Part shown: piece after piece, positions 20,845 through 30,722 of the stretch
How the letters are laid out: every line of letters starts with the position of its first letter
Numbering within the stretch: position 1 is the first letter of the stretch
The notes under the pieces: generated by a model
Databases searched by the model: none
What the model was told of the DNA's origin: nothing
The model's input: the letters and a program-made list of their open reading frames with translations, nothing else
Made by a program: the position numbers and the translations under genes
Assembly (NCBI RefSeq): GCF_003946345.1
Contig: NZ_RHNY01000005.1
Location: 104,497 to 168,496 of the forward strand
Direction of reading: 5' to 3'
From: Levilactobacillus tongjiangensis
GTDB taxonomy: Bacteria > Bacillota > Bacilli > Lactobacillales > Lactobacillaceae
Length of the DNA stretch: 64,000 nt

Positions 20845-20942
20845 CACACCCTCATGGCAAAGCGGCCGGGTGTGTCGCAATCTCCCACATCATCGCTTAA
20901 GCTTTTGAACCGCTACCCCCAGGGCACAAAAATGTCCCGGGG
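20845..20942 (-). promoter_or_regulatory. Structured leader of the S10 operon
   Basis: The leader between the promoter and rpsJ is about 165 nt and holds two hairpins on the minus strand: CCCCGGGACA/TGTGCCCTGGGG (20917-20942, with one mismatch) and CACACCC/GGGTGTG (20845-20874). No U-run follows either. Their role in autoregulation is possible but unproven. Confidence 0.5.
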
Positions 20943-20959
20943 AAATACAGCACTTGACT

Positions 20960-20988
20960 ATCATACTAAATAAAACGCCGTCTGGCAA
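20960..20988 (-). promoter_or_regulatory. Main promoter of the S10-spc-alpha superoperon
   Basis: Minus strand: -35 TTGCCA (20983-20988), 17-nt spacer, -10 TATGAT (20960-20965). Confidence 0.85.
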
Positions 20989-21232
20989 GGGTTTTCGCTG
21001 AATTTCTCAAATCTTTTTGTGAAATCGCTGACCGAATTGACCTCGATCAAGGTACGAAAATCAGTGAAAATTATTTTAAATTGTCTGATAATGCTAAGCT
21101 AATCCCGTATTTAGATTAAAGTGGAAGTGTTCTGCCCTACTGGACAACTATTCCCAAATTAACCACCCATGACGATTAGCTCTCGCAAGCCGTTGTCTAT
21201 ATTAGCACGTCTGGCCGCCAGATACAAAAGAA

Positions 21233-21277
21233 AATAGAGAGAATCGCCAGTATAATGGTAGATTCTCTCTATTTTTT
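21233..21277 (-). terminator. Bidirectional terminator after the MATE gene
   Basis: Near-perfect stem ATAGAGAGAATC/GATTCTCTCTAT with a 15-nt loop, flanked by A-rich and T-rich runs on either side. It ends the MATE transcript on the minus strand. Confidence 0.92.
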
Positions 21278-21314
21278 CACGCTTTCAATCTCTTTAATCC
21301 CTATCGTATCAGGC

Positions 21315-22646
21315 TTAACGGGCCGATTTAGTCTGTTTAAAAATTCCTCGAGCTAGTAGCCACCCTAAGCCACAGGTCAAGACGTCTGCAGCGGGTTGCG
21401 CCCAGATAATTCCGTGATACCCCAAAAATGCCGCACCAACGACAATCATTACGTAAAAAACCACGCCTTGCCGCGCAATCGACATGATCAAAGCGCCCCC
21501 TGCCTTCCCTGTACTCTGGAAGACTGTTGTATATACCAGCACGGCTCCCACAAACGGTGTGGTCGCTAGGAAAGCTCGTAGCATATACGTACCTGCAGAG
21601 ATAACCGCGGCATCATGAAGAAAGAACCCAATGATTTGCGGGGCAAAGATTATCAACACTGCTGCCAGGATCAGTGCGTATCCCACCTCTACTAGTAGGT
21701 CAAACCGTAGAATCTTCCTAAACCGTTTCATCTTCTTCGCACCAAACGTATACCCAATCAAGGGTTGTGCGCCAAAGGCAAAGCCAACCATGACTAACAT
21801 AACAATCATGTACACCTTCAGTACGATGCCCATCGCGGCAACCCGAGTCGGTCCATAACTGACCAGATAACGGTTCAGCACTGCTGTCCCAAAGGCCTGC
21901 GTCAAATTCGTAATCGATCCAGGTATACCAATAAACAATACCTGCTTAACCAAATCATGATTGATGCGACTGAGGCGTACATCTACTGAGATAACCTGAC
22001 AGTAACGCTTTGTCAGGAAAACGAGTAATCCAGCTGATAGGCTATATCCAATCACGGTAGCTAATGCTGCACCGGCAGCCCCCATACCCATTGGAAAGAT
22101 TAAAATGGGATCTAAGATAATGGTGATCACTGTCCCCACCATGGTTCCCACCATTGACTGTGTCGCAAACCCTTCAGTTCGAATCAAATTTCCCGGGACA
22201 ATCGAGACGATGATGGGCATTGCGCCAAGTGCCATAATCTGATAGAACTGTTTCGCATACGCGTACGTCGCTGGTGTCGCACCTAGCAAATTTAAAACTG
22301 GACGGGTTGTTGCCAATAATACGACTGTTGTGACCAATCCCACCACAACAGCTCCGTACAGACAGAAACTGCTAACGCGACTGCCGACTTGATACGCTTT
22401 CTCCCCCAGTAACCGGGAAATCAGAGAGCTCCCACCTAAACCAAAAATATCACCGATGGCAATCAAGAACGAAAATAACGGGGTACACAGTGCCACCCCA
22501 GCGACCAGGCTCGTATTCTGGGTTTGCGACACAAAATAGGTGTCTGCCAGATTATAGATCATGCTGGCCACCATGCTCAAGACGACTGGCAGCGCCAGTT
22601 TGAAATAGGCACGGGGGATTGAGGACCGTTCAAATAACTCTTCCAT
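21315..22646 (-). CDS. MATE-family multidrug efflux transporter
   Basis: A 443-residue integral membrane protein with about twelve helices in two similar halves (first half starts LALPVVLSMVASMIYNLADTYFV; second half has VLFIGIPGSITNLTQAFGTAVLN), the pattern of Na+/H+-driven MATE exporters of the DinF/NorM type. The ATG at 22646 follows a GGATGA site; a GTG one codon earlier is an alternative. A terminator follows; the gene is probably monocistronic. Substrates cannot be deduced. Confidence 0.9.
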   Translation of the reverse strand: MEELFERSSIPRAYFKLALPVVLSMVASMIYNLADTYFVSQTQNTSLVAGVALCTPLFSFLIAIGDIFGLGGSSLISRLLGEKAYQVGSRVSSFCLYGAVVVGLVTTVVLLATTRPVLNLLGATPATYAYAKQFYQIMALGAMPIIVSIVPGNLIRTEGFATQSMVGTMVGTVITIILDPILIFPMGMGAAGAALATVIGYSLSAGLLVFLTKRYCQVISVDVRLSRINHDLVKQVLFIGIPGSITNLTQAFGTAVLNRYLVSYGPTRVAAMGIVLKVYMIVMLVMVGFAFGAQPLIGYTFGAKKMKRFRKILRFDLLVEVGYALILAAVLIIFAPQIIGFFLHDAAVISAGTYMLRAFLATTPFVGAVLVYTTVFQSTGKAGGALIMSIARQGVVFYVMIVVGAAFLGYHGIIWAQPAADVLTCGLGWLLARGIFKQTKSAR

Positions 22647-22743
22647 CACTTATCATCCAACTTTCAACTCATAAAAATAACTGCATGAACTATTATACGC
22701 GTCTCCGCCGGGCCTAGTCAGGAGAAGTTCGCCTAAAATAATC

Positions 22744-22778
22744 AAAAAAACGCCCCACTACCAAAGTAGTGAGACGTT
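22744..22778 (-). terminator. Terminator of the str operon
   Basis: Minus strand AACGTCTCACTAC/GTAGTGGGGCGTT stem, TTTG loop, then a run of seven T. It is about 25 nt after the fusA stop. Confidence 0.95.
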
Positions 22779-22802
22779 TCATTTTTTAAAGAATGACAAA
22801 CT

Positions 22803-24902
22803 CTAGTCTTCGACTGGAGTACCGCCGTTCTTCTTGATAATGTCAGCTTGAACACTCTTAGGCGTTGGTTCGTAGTGATCAAACGTCATGGTGAAGGTAC
22901 CACGACCTTGTGATGCGGAACGTAACGTCGTAGCGTAACCGAACATTTCGGATAACGGAACGTAAGAGTGAATCATTTGTGCGTTACCACGTGCTTCCAT
23001 ACCATCGACCTTACCACGACGTGCGGTAACTTGGCCCATGATATCACCCATGTATTCTTCAGGAACCAAGATATCAACCTTCATGATTGGTTCAAGAATA
23101 ACGGGACCAGCAGATTGGACAGCCTTACGCAAAGCCAATGATGCGGCAACCTTGAAGGCTGCTTCACTAGAATCGACTTCATGGTAGCTACCATCGTACA
23201 ACTTGGCCTTAACATCAACCAATGGGTAACCGGCTAACACACCGTTTGCCATGGCTTCTTGCAGACCTTGGTCAACTGAAGGGATAAATTCACGAGGAAC
23301 AACCCCACCAACGATAGCATCTTCGAATTCGTAACCCTTACCACGTTCGTTAGGAGTGAATTCAATCCAAACGTCACCATATTGACCTTTACCACCAGAT
23401 TGACGAACAAACTTACCTTGGACCTTAGTTGGCTTCGTGAAGGCTTCACGGTAGGCAACTTGAGGAGCACCAATGTTTGCTTCAACCTTGAATTCACGCT
23501 TCATCCGGTCAATGATGATGTCCAAGTGAAGTTCACCCATTCCGGCAATCAGAGTTTCACCAGTTTCAGGGTTAGTTTCAGCCTTGAAAGTTGGGTCTTC
23601 TTCAGAAAGCTTTTGTAAGGCGTTGTTCATCTTATCTTGGTCAGCCTTCGTCTTTGGTTCAACGGCAACCTGGATAACTGGATCTGGGAAGTTCATTGAT
23701 TCCAAATGTAATGGGTGATCAGGATCAGTCAAAGAGTCACCGGTAGTGGTGTTCTTCAGACCAATGGCCCCAGCAATATCACCGGAGAAGATTTCTGGAA
23801 TTTCTTGACGGTGATTTGAATGCATTTGCAGCAAACGACCAACACGTTCACGCTTGTCCTTCGTAGCGTTAAGTACGTAAGAACCAGATTCCAGAGTACC
23901 GGAGTAAACCCGGATGTAAGTTAAACGACCAACGAATGGGTCGGTAGCAACCTTGAAAGCCAAGGCAGCAAAAGGATCGTCATCGTTAGCACGTAAAGTA
24001 ACGGCTTCATCCGTGTCAGGAACGGTGGCGTTGTATGGCTTAACATCCAATGGAGATGGTAAGTAATCAACAACGGCGTCCATCAACATTTGAACACCCT
24101 TATCTTTGAAGGCAGAACCTGCAAAGACAGGGAACATGTCCAAACGTAAAGTGGCACGACGGATAGCAGCCTTCAGTTCCTCTTTGGAGATTTCTTCTCC
24201 TTCAAGGTACTTTTCCATGATTTCATCATCAACGTCAGCAACGCTTTCGATGATGCCTTCATGACGCTTCTTGGCTTCTTCCAGCATGTCTGCAGGAATA
24301 TCAACAGTGTCCCATGAGGAACCCAGTTCATCCTTGTCGTAGACGTATGCCTTCATTTCGATTAAGTCAACAACACCGGCGAAGTCGTCTTCGGCACCAA
24401 TAGCCATTTGCAATGCAACGGCGTTAGCTTGGAGACGTTCGTGGATGGAGTTTACTGAGAAGTCGAAGTCGGCACCCAGCTTATCCATCTTGTTAACGAA
24501 AACGATACGGGGAACATCGAAGTCTGACGCTTGACGCCAAACAGTTTCGGTTTGAGGTTCAACACCAGCTTGACCGTCTAAGACAGTAACGGCACCATCA
24601 AGCACACGCAAGGAACGTTCAACTTCAACAGTGAAGTCCACGTGTCCTGGGGTGTCGATGATGTTGATCCGGTGTTTCTTCCATTCGGCCGTGGTAGCGG
24701 CAGAAGTGATTGTAATACCCCGTTCTTGTTCTTGTTCCATCCAGTCCATTTGTGAAGCCCCATCATGGGTTTCACCAATCTTATGGATTTTACCAGTATA
24801 ATACAGGATACGCTCAGTAGTCGTCGTTTTACCGGCATCGATGTGGGCCATGATACCGATGTTACGCGTCTTTTCAAGCGGAAATTCACGAGTATTAGCC
24901 AT
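22803..24902 (-). CDS. fusA: Translation elongation factor G
   Basis: A 699-residue GTPase that drives translocation and, with RRF, ribosome recycling. G1 [12 protein letters not shown] (about residues 19-30), switch [14 protein letters not shown] at G4, and the domain IV tip [10 protein letters not shown] and [11 protein letters not shown] are all visible. It is the last gene of rpsL-rpsG-fusA; tuf is not part of this cluster. Confidence 0.99.
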   Translation of the reverse strand: MANTREFPLEKTRNIGIMAHIDAGKTTTTERILYYTGKIHKIGETHDGASQMDWMEQEQERGITITSAATTAEWKKHRINIIDTPGHVDFTVEVERSLRVLDGAVTVLDGQAGVEPQTETVWRQASDFDVPRIVFVNKMDKLGADFDFSVNSIHERLQANAVALQMAIGAEDDFAGVVDLIEMKAYVYDKDELGSSWDTVDIPADMLEEAKKRHEGIIESVADVDDEIMEKYLEGEEISKEELKAAIRRATLRLDMFPVFAGSAFKDKGVQMLMDAVVDYLPSPLDVKPYNATVPDTDEAVTLRANDDDPFAALAFKVATDPFVGRLTYIRVYSGTLESGSYVLNATKDKRERVGRLLQMHSNHRQEIPEIFSGDIAGAIGLKNTTTGDSLTDPDHPLHLESMNFPDPVIQVAVEPKTKADQDKMNNALQKLSEEDPTFKAETNPETGETLIAGMGELHLDIIIDRMKREFKVEANIGAPQVAYREAFTKPTKVQGKFVRQSGGKGQYGDVWIEFTPNERGKGYEFEDAIVGGVVPREFIPSVDQGLQEAMANGVLAGYPLVDVKAKLYDGSYHEVDSSEAAFKVAASLALRKAVQSAGPVILEPIMKVDILVPEEYMGDIMGQVTARRGKVDGMEARGNAQMIHSYVPLSEMFGYATTLRSASQGRGTFTMTFDHYEPTPKSVQADIIKKNGGTPVED

Positions 24903-24948
24903 GATTAATGTGTAACTCCTCTCAACTTGATCGTAGATTGTGCCAAAA

Positions 24949-24987
24949 GGTGGCCACTAACATCAAAAATTGATTTTAGTCGCCACC
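24949..24987 (-). other. Long hairpin in the rpsG-fusA spacer
   Basis: Arms GGTGGCGACTAAAATCAA and TTGATGTTAGTGGCCACC pair over about 18 bp with a few mismatches; TTTT follows on the minus strand, so it resembles a leaky terminator just upstream of the fusA ribosome binding site. Confidence 0.65.
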
Positions 24988-25055
24988 TCTCAATTAAAGG
25001 ATTACTCCCTTAAGTCAGAGACGGGAGCATCCAAAGACACTCTGCTCTAACATTG

Positions 25056-25084
25056 TATCACGCTGCTGGCAATGCAGCGTGATA
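25056..25084 (-). other. Perfect hairpin immediately after rpsG
   Basis: TATCACGCTG/CAGCGTGATA, a 10-bp stem with a 9-nt loop, 8 nt after the rpsG stop. There is no U-run, so mRNA processing or 3'-end stabilisation is more likely than termination. Confidence 0.6.
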
Positions 25085-25091
25085 ACTGCTT

Positions 25092-25562
25092 TTACCAGCG
25101 GTAATGAGCGAAGGCACGGTTAGCATCAGCCATCCGGTGCGTATCTTCACGCTTCTTAACAGCAGCACCTGTGTTGTTGGCAGCATCCATGATTTCGCGG
25201 GCAAGCCGGTCAACCATAGTGTGTTCGCCACGAAGGCGAGAGTACTGCACGATCCAACGCAGACCTAAAGTAGTCCGACGGTCAGGACGAACTTCGATTG
25301 GAACTTGGTAGTTTGACCCACCAACACGCCGAGCCTTAACTTCCAAGACTGGCATGACGTTCTTCATTGCTTCTTCGAAGACTTCCACTGGATCGTTACC
25401 AGTTTCGTTCTTAATGATGTCAAATGCACCATAAATGATTTTAGTTGAAGTACCACGTTTCCCATCCATCATCGTGTGGTTGATCAGACGAGTGACCAAC
25501 TTTGAATTGTAAATTGGATCAGGAAGGACTTCACGCTTTTGTACGTTTCCTTTTCTAGGCAT
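25092..25562 (-). CDS. rpsG: 30S ribosomal protein S7
   Basis: A 156-residue S7 starting [16 protein letters not shown] after AAGGAGG; the frame extends further upstream but without binding-site support. Conserved [19 protein letters not shown] and the C-terminal [15 protein letters not shown]. It organises the 16S 3' domain. Confidence 0.97.
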   Translation of the reverse strand: MPRKGNVQKREVLPDPIYNSKLVTRLINHTMMDGKRGTSTKIIYGAFDIIKNETGNDPVEVFEEAMKNVMPVLEVKARRVGGSNYQVPIEVRPDRRTTLGLRWIVQYSRLRGEHTMVDRLAREIMDAANNTGAAVKKREDTHRMADANRAFAHYRW

Positions 25563-25640
25563 TGTTAATATCCTCCTTGAAATGCTGTTACGGGGTGTTT
25601 GACGGAATCCGTGCAAACGCCCCTACTTTTTAGTCTCGGT

Positions 25641-26054
25641 CTAGCCCTTAGGCTTCTTAGTCCCGTACTTGGAACGACCTTGACGACGGTCAGTAACCCC
25701 GGCAGTATCGAGCGCACCACGGATAACATGGTAACGAACCCCAGGTAAATCCTTAACCCGGCCGCCCCGGATAAGCACAACACTATGTTCTTGAAGGTTG
25801 TGGCCAATACCAGGGATGTAAGCAGTCACTTCAATTAAGTTTGACAACCGCACACGTGCATATTTCCGTAAAGCTGAGTTAGGCTTCTTTGGTGTCATGG
25901 TACCGACACGAGTAGCAACCCCACGCTTTTGTGGAGCTGGATTCTTAACTTGAGCTTTTTTGAAACTGTTATACCCGTAGTTTAAAGCTGGGGCATCTGA
26001 TTTAGAACTTTTAGATTTACGACCTTTACGCACCAATTGGTTGATAGTAGGCAT
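25641..26054 (-). CDS. rpsL: 30S ribosomal protein S12
   Basis: A 137-residue S12 starting [15 protein letters not shown]. The two loops associated with streptomycin resistance, [15 protein letters not shown] and [11 protein letters not shown], carry the wild-type lysines. First gene of the str operon. Confidence 0.98.
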   Translation of the reverse strand: MPTINQLVRKGRKSKSSKSDAPALNYGYNSFKKAQVKNPAPQKRGVATRVGTMTPKKPNSALRKYARVRLSNLIEVTAYIPGIGHNLQEHSVVLIRGGRVKDLPGVRYHVIRGALDTAGVTDRRQGRSKYGTKKPKG

Positions 26055-26106
26055 CTAAATAGTCCTCCTTTCCTATAGTCATCTAGAGTTTAAGTCCACA
26101 CATCCA

Positions 26107-26177
26107 GGTGGTTCATTTTTCTTGAAAGAAAAAAGCCACCCAGACGGGGGTTCAATTGAAGTGTCCTCCCCGCCGTC
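26107..26177 (-). promoter_or_regulatory. Two-hairpin leader of rpsL
   Basis: On the minus strand the leader forms GACGGCGGGG/CCCCCGTC (26143-26177) and then GGTGGCTTTTTTC/GAAAAATGAACCACC (26107-26140). The T-run that would terminate after the first stem is instead buried in the second stem, an arrangement that could act as an attenuator or as an RNA-binding site. Confidence 0.5.
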
Positions 26178-26233
26178 AGTCAGCATGTCTGGTAGTGAAT
26201 ACCCGAGACCTGTCTGCGAAAAGCACCTTTAAT

Positions 26234-26262
26234 AGAATACCATGCCACAAATAGCATGTCAA
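26234..26262 (-). promoter_or_regulatory. Promoter of the str operon
   Basis: Minus strand: -35 TTGACA (26257-26262), 17-nt spacer, -10 TATTCT (26234-26239). Confidence 0.85.
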
Positions 26263-26332
26263 CAAGCCCAGCAGCAATTTCCCACAAACATTCCGAGTTT
26301 CTTGACGTAGTTAGTCTATGAGGTGATTGAAA

Positions 26333-26977
26333 ATGACGCTTATCCTATTTGTTTACGGTGCCTGTTTGGGGTCTTTTCTCGTGGCCATGGCCGACCGGTA
26401 CGTGACTGGCGAATCCCCATTCTTCCCACCATCACATTGTGCAACCTGTTCTACCCGCTTAGTCCCCTGGCAAATGGTGCCTATCTTGAGTTACCTGGTT
26501 TTACGTGGTCGTTGTGCTTACTGCCAGGCGAACATCATGCCAACCACCCTTTTTGTAGAAGGGGTCACGGCGATTTTACTAACGACCTGGACACCTACAT
26601 TCACCCTGCCCCTCCTGTGGCTGAGTCTTTGGACATTCGCTGCTCTTTGTGATACGCAAACTCAGACTTTCCCCGGGTGGTTGAGTTGGGCAGCTCTTGG
26701 TATCAGTTTAATCAGTCAGCCCTGGTCGATCATCTTACTTGCCACCAGCCTATTCGGTCTGATTCGTTGGTTATGGCCTCACTGGATCCACCCCTGGATC
26801 GGTGATGGTGACTTAGAAATGATGCTCGGTTACTGGTTACTCTTCGGGAGCTTGTCGTTGGTTCATTGGGTGTTACTAGCATGCGGGCTGGCTCTACTAA
26901 CCGTTCGTGCACATGTAAAATTCGCCTTCTTACCCTATCTTATGGCGAGTGCCCTTGCCTGGTGGTTATGGCCTTAG
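26333..26977 (+). CDS. comC: Type IV prepilin-like leader peptidase (A24 family), competence-associated
   Basis: A 214-residue membrane aspartic protease that removes leader peptides from pseudopilins, such as those of the ComG DNA-uptake machine. The N-terminal cytosolic loop has two CxxC pairs (CATC and CAYC), and the second catalytic Asp lies in the GDGDLEMM motif; the first is at CDTQTQTFP, a variant of the usual D-x6-P-D. The ATG at 26333 has AGGTG 7 nt upstream; a TTG two codons before is less likely. It is a lone plus-strand gene between the str and rpo operons; its pilin substrates are not in the window. Confidence 0.85.
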   Translation: MTLILFVYGACLGSFLVAMADRYVTGESPFFPPSHCATCSTRLVPWQMVPILSYLVLRGRCAYCQANIMPTTLFVEGVTAILLTTWTPTFTLPLLWLSLWTFAALCDTQTQTFPGWLSWAALGISLISQPWSIILLATSLFGLIRWLWPHWIHPWIGDGDLEMMLGYWLLFGSLSLVHWVLLACGLALLTVRAHVKFAFLPYLMASALAWWLWP

Positions 26978-26997
26978 CTGCCTCTAAACTAAACAAC

Positions 26998-27028
26998 AAA
27001 AAAAGGATCCACCATCTCTGGTAGATCC
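26998..27028 (-). terminator. Terminator of rpoBC
   Basis: Minus strand GGATCTACC/GGTGGATCC stem with AGAGAT loop and a run of seven T. Confidence 0.95.
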
Positions 27029-27053
27029 CGTAACTCAGGCAACCTAGCTGTCA

Positions 27054-30000
27054 CTAAGCTTGTGAGTCTTCTTGCATTTGTTTTTCTAAGTCGCTGATAG
27101 AGTAAACGCCTTCGGTTGACGTACCGCCAACTTCTTTGGGCTTGATCTGACGGTAATCTGGCATCCCAGTCCCGGCAGGAATAATCTTCCCAATAATAAC
27201 GTTTTCCTTCAAACCAACCAGTGGATCGTTCTTGCCCCGAATAGCAGCATCGGTCAAGACACGTGTTGTTTCCTGGAAGGATGCGGCTGACAAGAAACTG
27301 TTCGTTTCCAAGGCAGCCTTGGTAATCCCCAAGATAACTGGACGTGCGGTAGCAGCAATGCCACCATCGATCAGAGTCTGGTAGTTAGCACGACGGAAGT
27401 CTTGAATATCCATCAAGGTACCAGGCAGAACGTCGGTATCACCCGGATCCATGATCCGAACTTTACGTAACATCTGACGAACCATGATTTCAACGTGCTT
27501 ATCACTAATGGCAACACCTTGCATCCGGTAAACACGTTGTACTTCACCTAAGATGTAAGTTTCAGTTGATAAGACATCACGAACACGGAGCATTTCCTTA
27601 GGATCAACAGACCCATAGTTCAATGCAGAACCACGGTGGATGAAGTCACCTTCACTAACCCGCATGCGAGCAGTGATTGGTAGCGTGTAAGTCCGCGTAT
27701 CGGCCTCACCCTTAATCGTGATTTCCTTCGTCCGTTCAGCTGGGTTTTCTTCGATTGATTCAACCGACCCAGTAACTTCAGTAATTTCAGCTTTACCTTT
27801 AGGGTTCCGAGATTCAAATAATTCTTGAACACGAGGAAGCCCTTGGGTAATATCTTCGTTCCCGGCAACACCACCGGTATGGAAGTTACGCATGGTCAGC
27901 TGAGTACCAGGTTCACCGATTGATTGTGCGGCAACAGTCCCGACAGCTTCACCAACTTCAACTTCGTCACCAGTAGCCATGTTACGGCCGTAACAATGCT
28001 CACAAACACCATGTTCAGTGTTGCAAGTAAAGGCGGAACGAATAGTAACTTCTTCAACACCAGCATCAACGATCTTTTGAGCGGTGTCTTCAACGATCAT
28101 TTGGTTCTTAGGAACGATTACGTCACCAGTTTCTGGATCAGTAACGGTCTTTTGGGTATAACGCCCTAAGATCCGGTCATACAATGGTTCGATCATTTCG
28201 TTACCATCAGTGATGGCACGAATCTTCAAGCCACGGTCAGTCCCACAATCCTTTTCCCGAATGATAACGTCTTGCGCAACATCGACCAACCGCCGGGTCA
28301 GGTAACCTGAGTTGGCAGTCTTCAAGGCCGTATCGGTCATCCCTTTACGAGCCCCATGGGTCGAAATGAACATTTCCATCACTGACAAACCTTCACGGAA
28401 GTTAGACGTGATAGGCAACTCCATGATGTCACCACTAGGAGCGGCCATCAGTCCACGCATACCGGCAAGTTGCGTAAAGTTAGAAATGTTCCCCCGGGCA
28501 CCAGAATCACTCATCATAAAGATAGGGTTCTGTTGCTCGAAACTGTGAATCAAGGCGTTTTGAATGTCGTCCTTGGCATCGTTCCAGATACCAATAACCC
28601 GTTCGTAACGTTCATGGTCGGTAATCAAACCCCGACGGAATTGCTTCGTTACCGTTGCAACCTGTTTGTGGGCTGCATCGATAATTTCAGGCTTTTCCTT
28701 CAAGTCGGTAACGTCGACCATCCCAACCGTTAACCCAGACTTCGTGGATTCGTCATAACCCAAATCCTTGATCCGGTCCAACAACTTAGAGGTTTCAGTA
28801 ACCTTGTATTGTTGGTAAACGGCCGCGATAATGTCGGACAAGAAGCCCTTCTTGAATGGACCAACTAATTCAGCATTTTGCAAGTAATCATGAATGTCCT
28901 CACCTGGTTCCAAGAAGTACTTGTCTGGAACGTAACCGTTCAAGTTCGTACTAGTAGGTTCGTTCAGGTATGGGAATGACTTAGGCAGGATGTTGTTGAA
29001 AATCAACTTCCCAACGGTCGTCATCATGATTTTGCTGCGTTGTTCATCAGTAAATGGCTTGTCGGTCATGCCGGAGACTTGAACCCCGACCCGAGTGTGC
29101 CAGTGAACCAAACCATTCCGGTAGGCCAGAACTGCTTCGTTTAAGTCGGTAAAGATCATGCCTTCACCTTCACGAGCAGCTTCTTCCATCGTCAGGTAGT
29201 AGTTCCCGATAACCATATCTTGAGAAGGCGCAACAACTGGCTTACCACTGGCAGGTGCCAAAATATGGTGAGCAGCCAGCATCAGCAAACGTGCTTCAGC
29301 TTGTGCTTCGTCAGATAACGGAACGTGGATGGCCATTTGGTCCCCATCAAAATCGGCGTTGTAAGCTTCACAGGCCAATGGGTGAAGACGCATAGCTTTA
29401 CCACTAACCAGAACAGGTTCAAACGCTTGAATACCCAAACGGTGAAGCGTGGGGGCCCGGTTCAACAGAACAGGGTGTTCCTTGATGACGTCTTCCAAAA
29501 CGTTAAAGACATCGTCATCTTCACGATCAATTTGGCGCTTGGCGTTCTTAATGTTAGAAGCCAAACCGCGCGCAACCAGTTCCTTCATGATGAATGGCCG
29601 GAATAATTCCAAAGCCATTGGGACTGGTAAGCCCATTTGGTTGAACTTGAGGGAAGGACCAACGTCAATAACGGAACGACCTGAGTAGTCAACCCGCTTC
29701 CCTAACAAGTTTTGACGGAACCGCCCTTGCTTCCCTTTCAACATGTGTGAAAGAGACTTCAGTGGACGGTTACCAGGACCAGCAACTGGACGGCCACGAC
29801 GACCGTTATCGATCAAGGCGTCAACGGCTTCTTGGAGCATCCGCTTTTCGTTTTGAACGATAATACCAGGCGCATTCAGGTCCAATAAACGCTTCAACCG
29901 GCTGTTCCGGTTGATAACCCGCCGGTACAAGTCGTTCAAGTCAGACGTTGCAAAACGTCCACCTTCGAGTTGTACCATTGGCCGTAAATCAGGTGGGATT

Positions 30001-30701
30001 ACCGGAATAGCATCCATTACCATCCATTCAGGACGGTTACCAGATGTCACGAAGGCTTCCAAGATGTCCAAACGACGAACGGCACGCGTCCGCTTTTGGC
30101 CAGTAGCTTCCTTCAATTCTTCCTTTAATTCCTTAACTTCTTTATCTAGGTCTACTGCCATCAACAATTTCTTGATGGCTTCGGCACCCATTTCAGCCTT
30201 GAAGGCGCCACTACCGTATTCAATCAGCTTGTCACGGTAGTCACGTTCGGAAAGTAATTGCTTCTTTTCGAGCGCAGTGTCACCTGGGTCTAAAACAACG
30301 TAGGAAGCAAAGTAGATAATTTCTTCCAACGCACGGGGACTCATGTCGAGGACTAAGCCCATCCGACTTGGGATACCCTTGAAGTACCAGATGTGAGTTA
30401 CTGGAGCAGCCAATTCGATATGGCCCATCCGTTCCCGACGTACCTTAGAACGGGTAACTTCAACCCCACAACGGTCACAAACGACACCCTTGTAGCGAAT
30501 CCGTTTGTATTTCCCACAGGCACATTCCCAGTCCTTAGTAGGACCGAAAATCCGCTCGTCGAACAGCCCGTCTTTTTCAGGCTTTAACGTCCGGTAGTTG
30601 ATGGTTTCAGGCTTTTTAACTTCCCCGTAAGACCAGCTACGGATCTTATCAGGTGAAGCCAGCCCGATCTGCATGCTTTCGAACTTATTGACATCGACCA
30701 A
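27054..30701 (-). CDS. rpoC: RNA polymerase beta' subunit
   Basis: A 1215-residue beta' subunit. The N-terminal zinc finger ([20 protein letters not shown]), the catalytic [12 protein letters not shown], the bridge-helix/trigger-loop region and the second zinc site ([13 protein letters not shown]) are all intact. It starts with TTG (30699-30701), with GGAGG 8 nt upstream; no ATG fits. It follows rpoB by 21 nt. Confidence 0.98.
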   Translation of the reverse strand: MVDVNKFESMQIGLASPDKIRSWSYGEVKKPETINYRTLKPEKDGLFDERIFGPTKDWECACGKYKRIRYKGVVCDRCGVEVTRSKVRRERMGHIELAAPVTHIWYFKGIPSRMGLVLDMSPRALEEIIYFASYVVLDPGDTALEKKQLLSERDYRDKLIEYGSGAFKAEMGAEAIKKLLMAVDLDKEVKELKEELKEATGQKRTRAVRRLDILEAFVTSGNRPEWMVMDAIPVIPPDLRPMVQLEGGRFATSDLNDLYRRVINRNSRLKRLLDLNAPGIIVQNEKRMLQEAVDALIDNGRRGRPVAGPGNRPLKSLSHMLKGKQGRFRQNLLGKRVDYSGRSVIDVGPSLKFNQMGLPVPMALELFRPFIMKELVARGLASNIKNAKRQIDREDDDVFNVLEDVIKEHPVLLNRAPTLHRLGIQAFEPVLVSGKAMRLHPLACEAYNADFDGDQMAIHVPLSDEAQAEARLLMLAAHHILAPASGKPVVAPSQDMVIGNYYLTMEEAAREGEGMIFTDLNEAVLAYRNGLVHWHTRVGVQVSGMTDKPFTDEQRSKIMMTTVGKLIFNNILPKSFPYLNEPTSTNLNGYVPDKYFLEPGEDIHDYLQNAELVGPFKKGFLSDIIAAVYQQYKVTETSKLLDRIKDLGYDESTKSGLTVGMVDVTDLKEKPEIIDAAHKQVATVTKQFRRGLITDHERYERVIGIWNDAKDDIQNALIHSFEQQNPIFMMSDSGARGNISNFTQLAGMRGLMAAPSGDIMELPITSNFREGLSVMEMFISTHGARKGMTDTALKTANSGYLTRRLVDVAQDVIIREKDCGTDRGLKIRAITDGNEMIEPLYDRILGRYTQKTVTDPETGDVIVPKNQMIVEDTAQKIVDAGVEEVTIRSAFTCNTEHGVCEHCYGRNMATGDEVEVGEAVGTVAAQSIGEPGTQLTMRNFHTGGVAGNEDITQGLPRVQELFESRNPKGKAEITEVTGSVESIEENPAERTKEITIKGEADTRTYTLPITARMRVSEGDFIHRGSALNYGSVDPKEMLRVRDVLSTETYILGEVQRVYRMQGVAISDKHVEIMVRQMLRKVRIMDPGDTDVLPGTLMDIQDFRRANYQTLIDGGIAATARPVILGITKAALETNSFLSAASFQETTRVLTDAAIRGKNDPLVGLKENVIIGKIIPAGTGMPDYRQIKPKEVGGTSTEGVYSISDLEKQMQEDSQA

Positions 30702-30722
30702 AGAAGCGACCTCCCTTATTAA

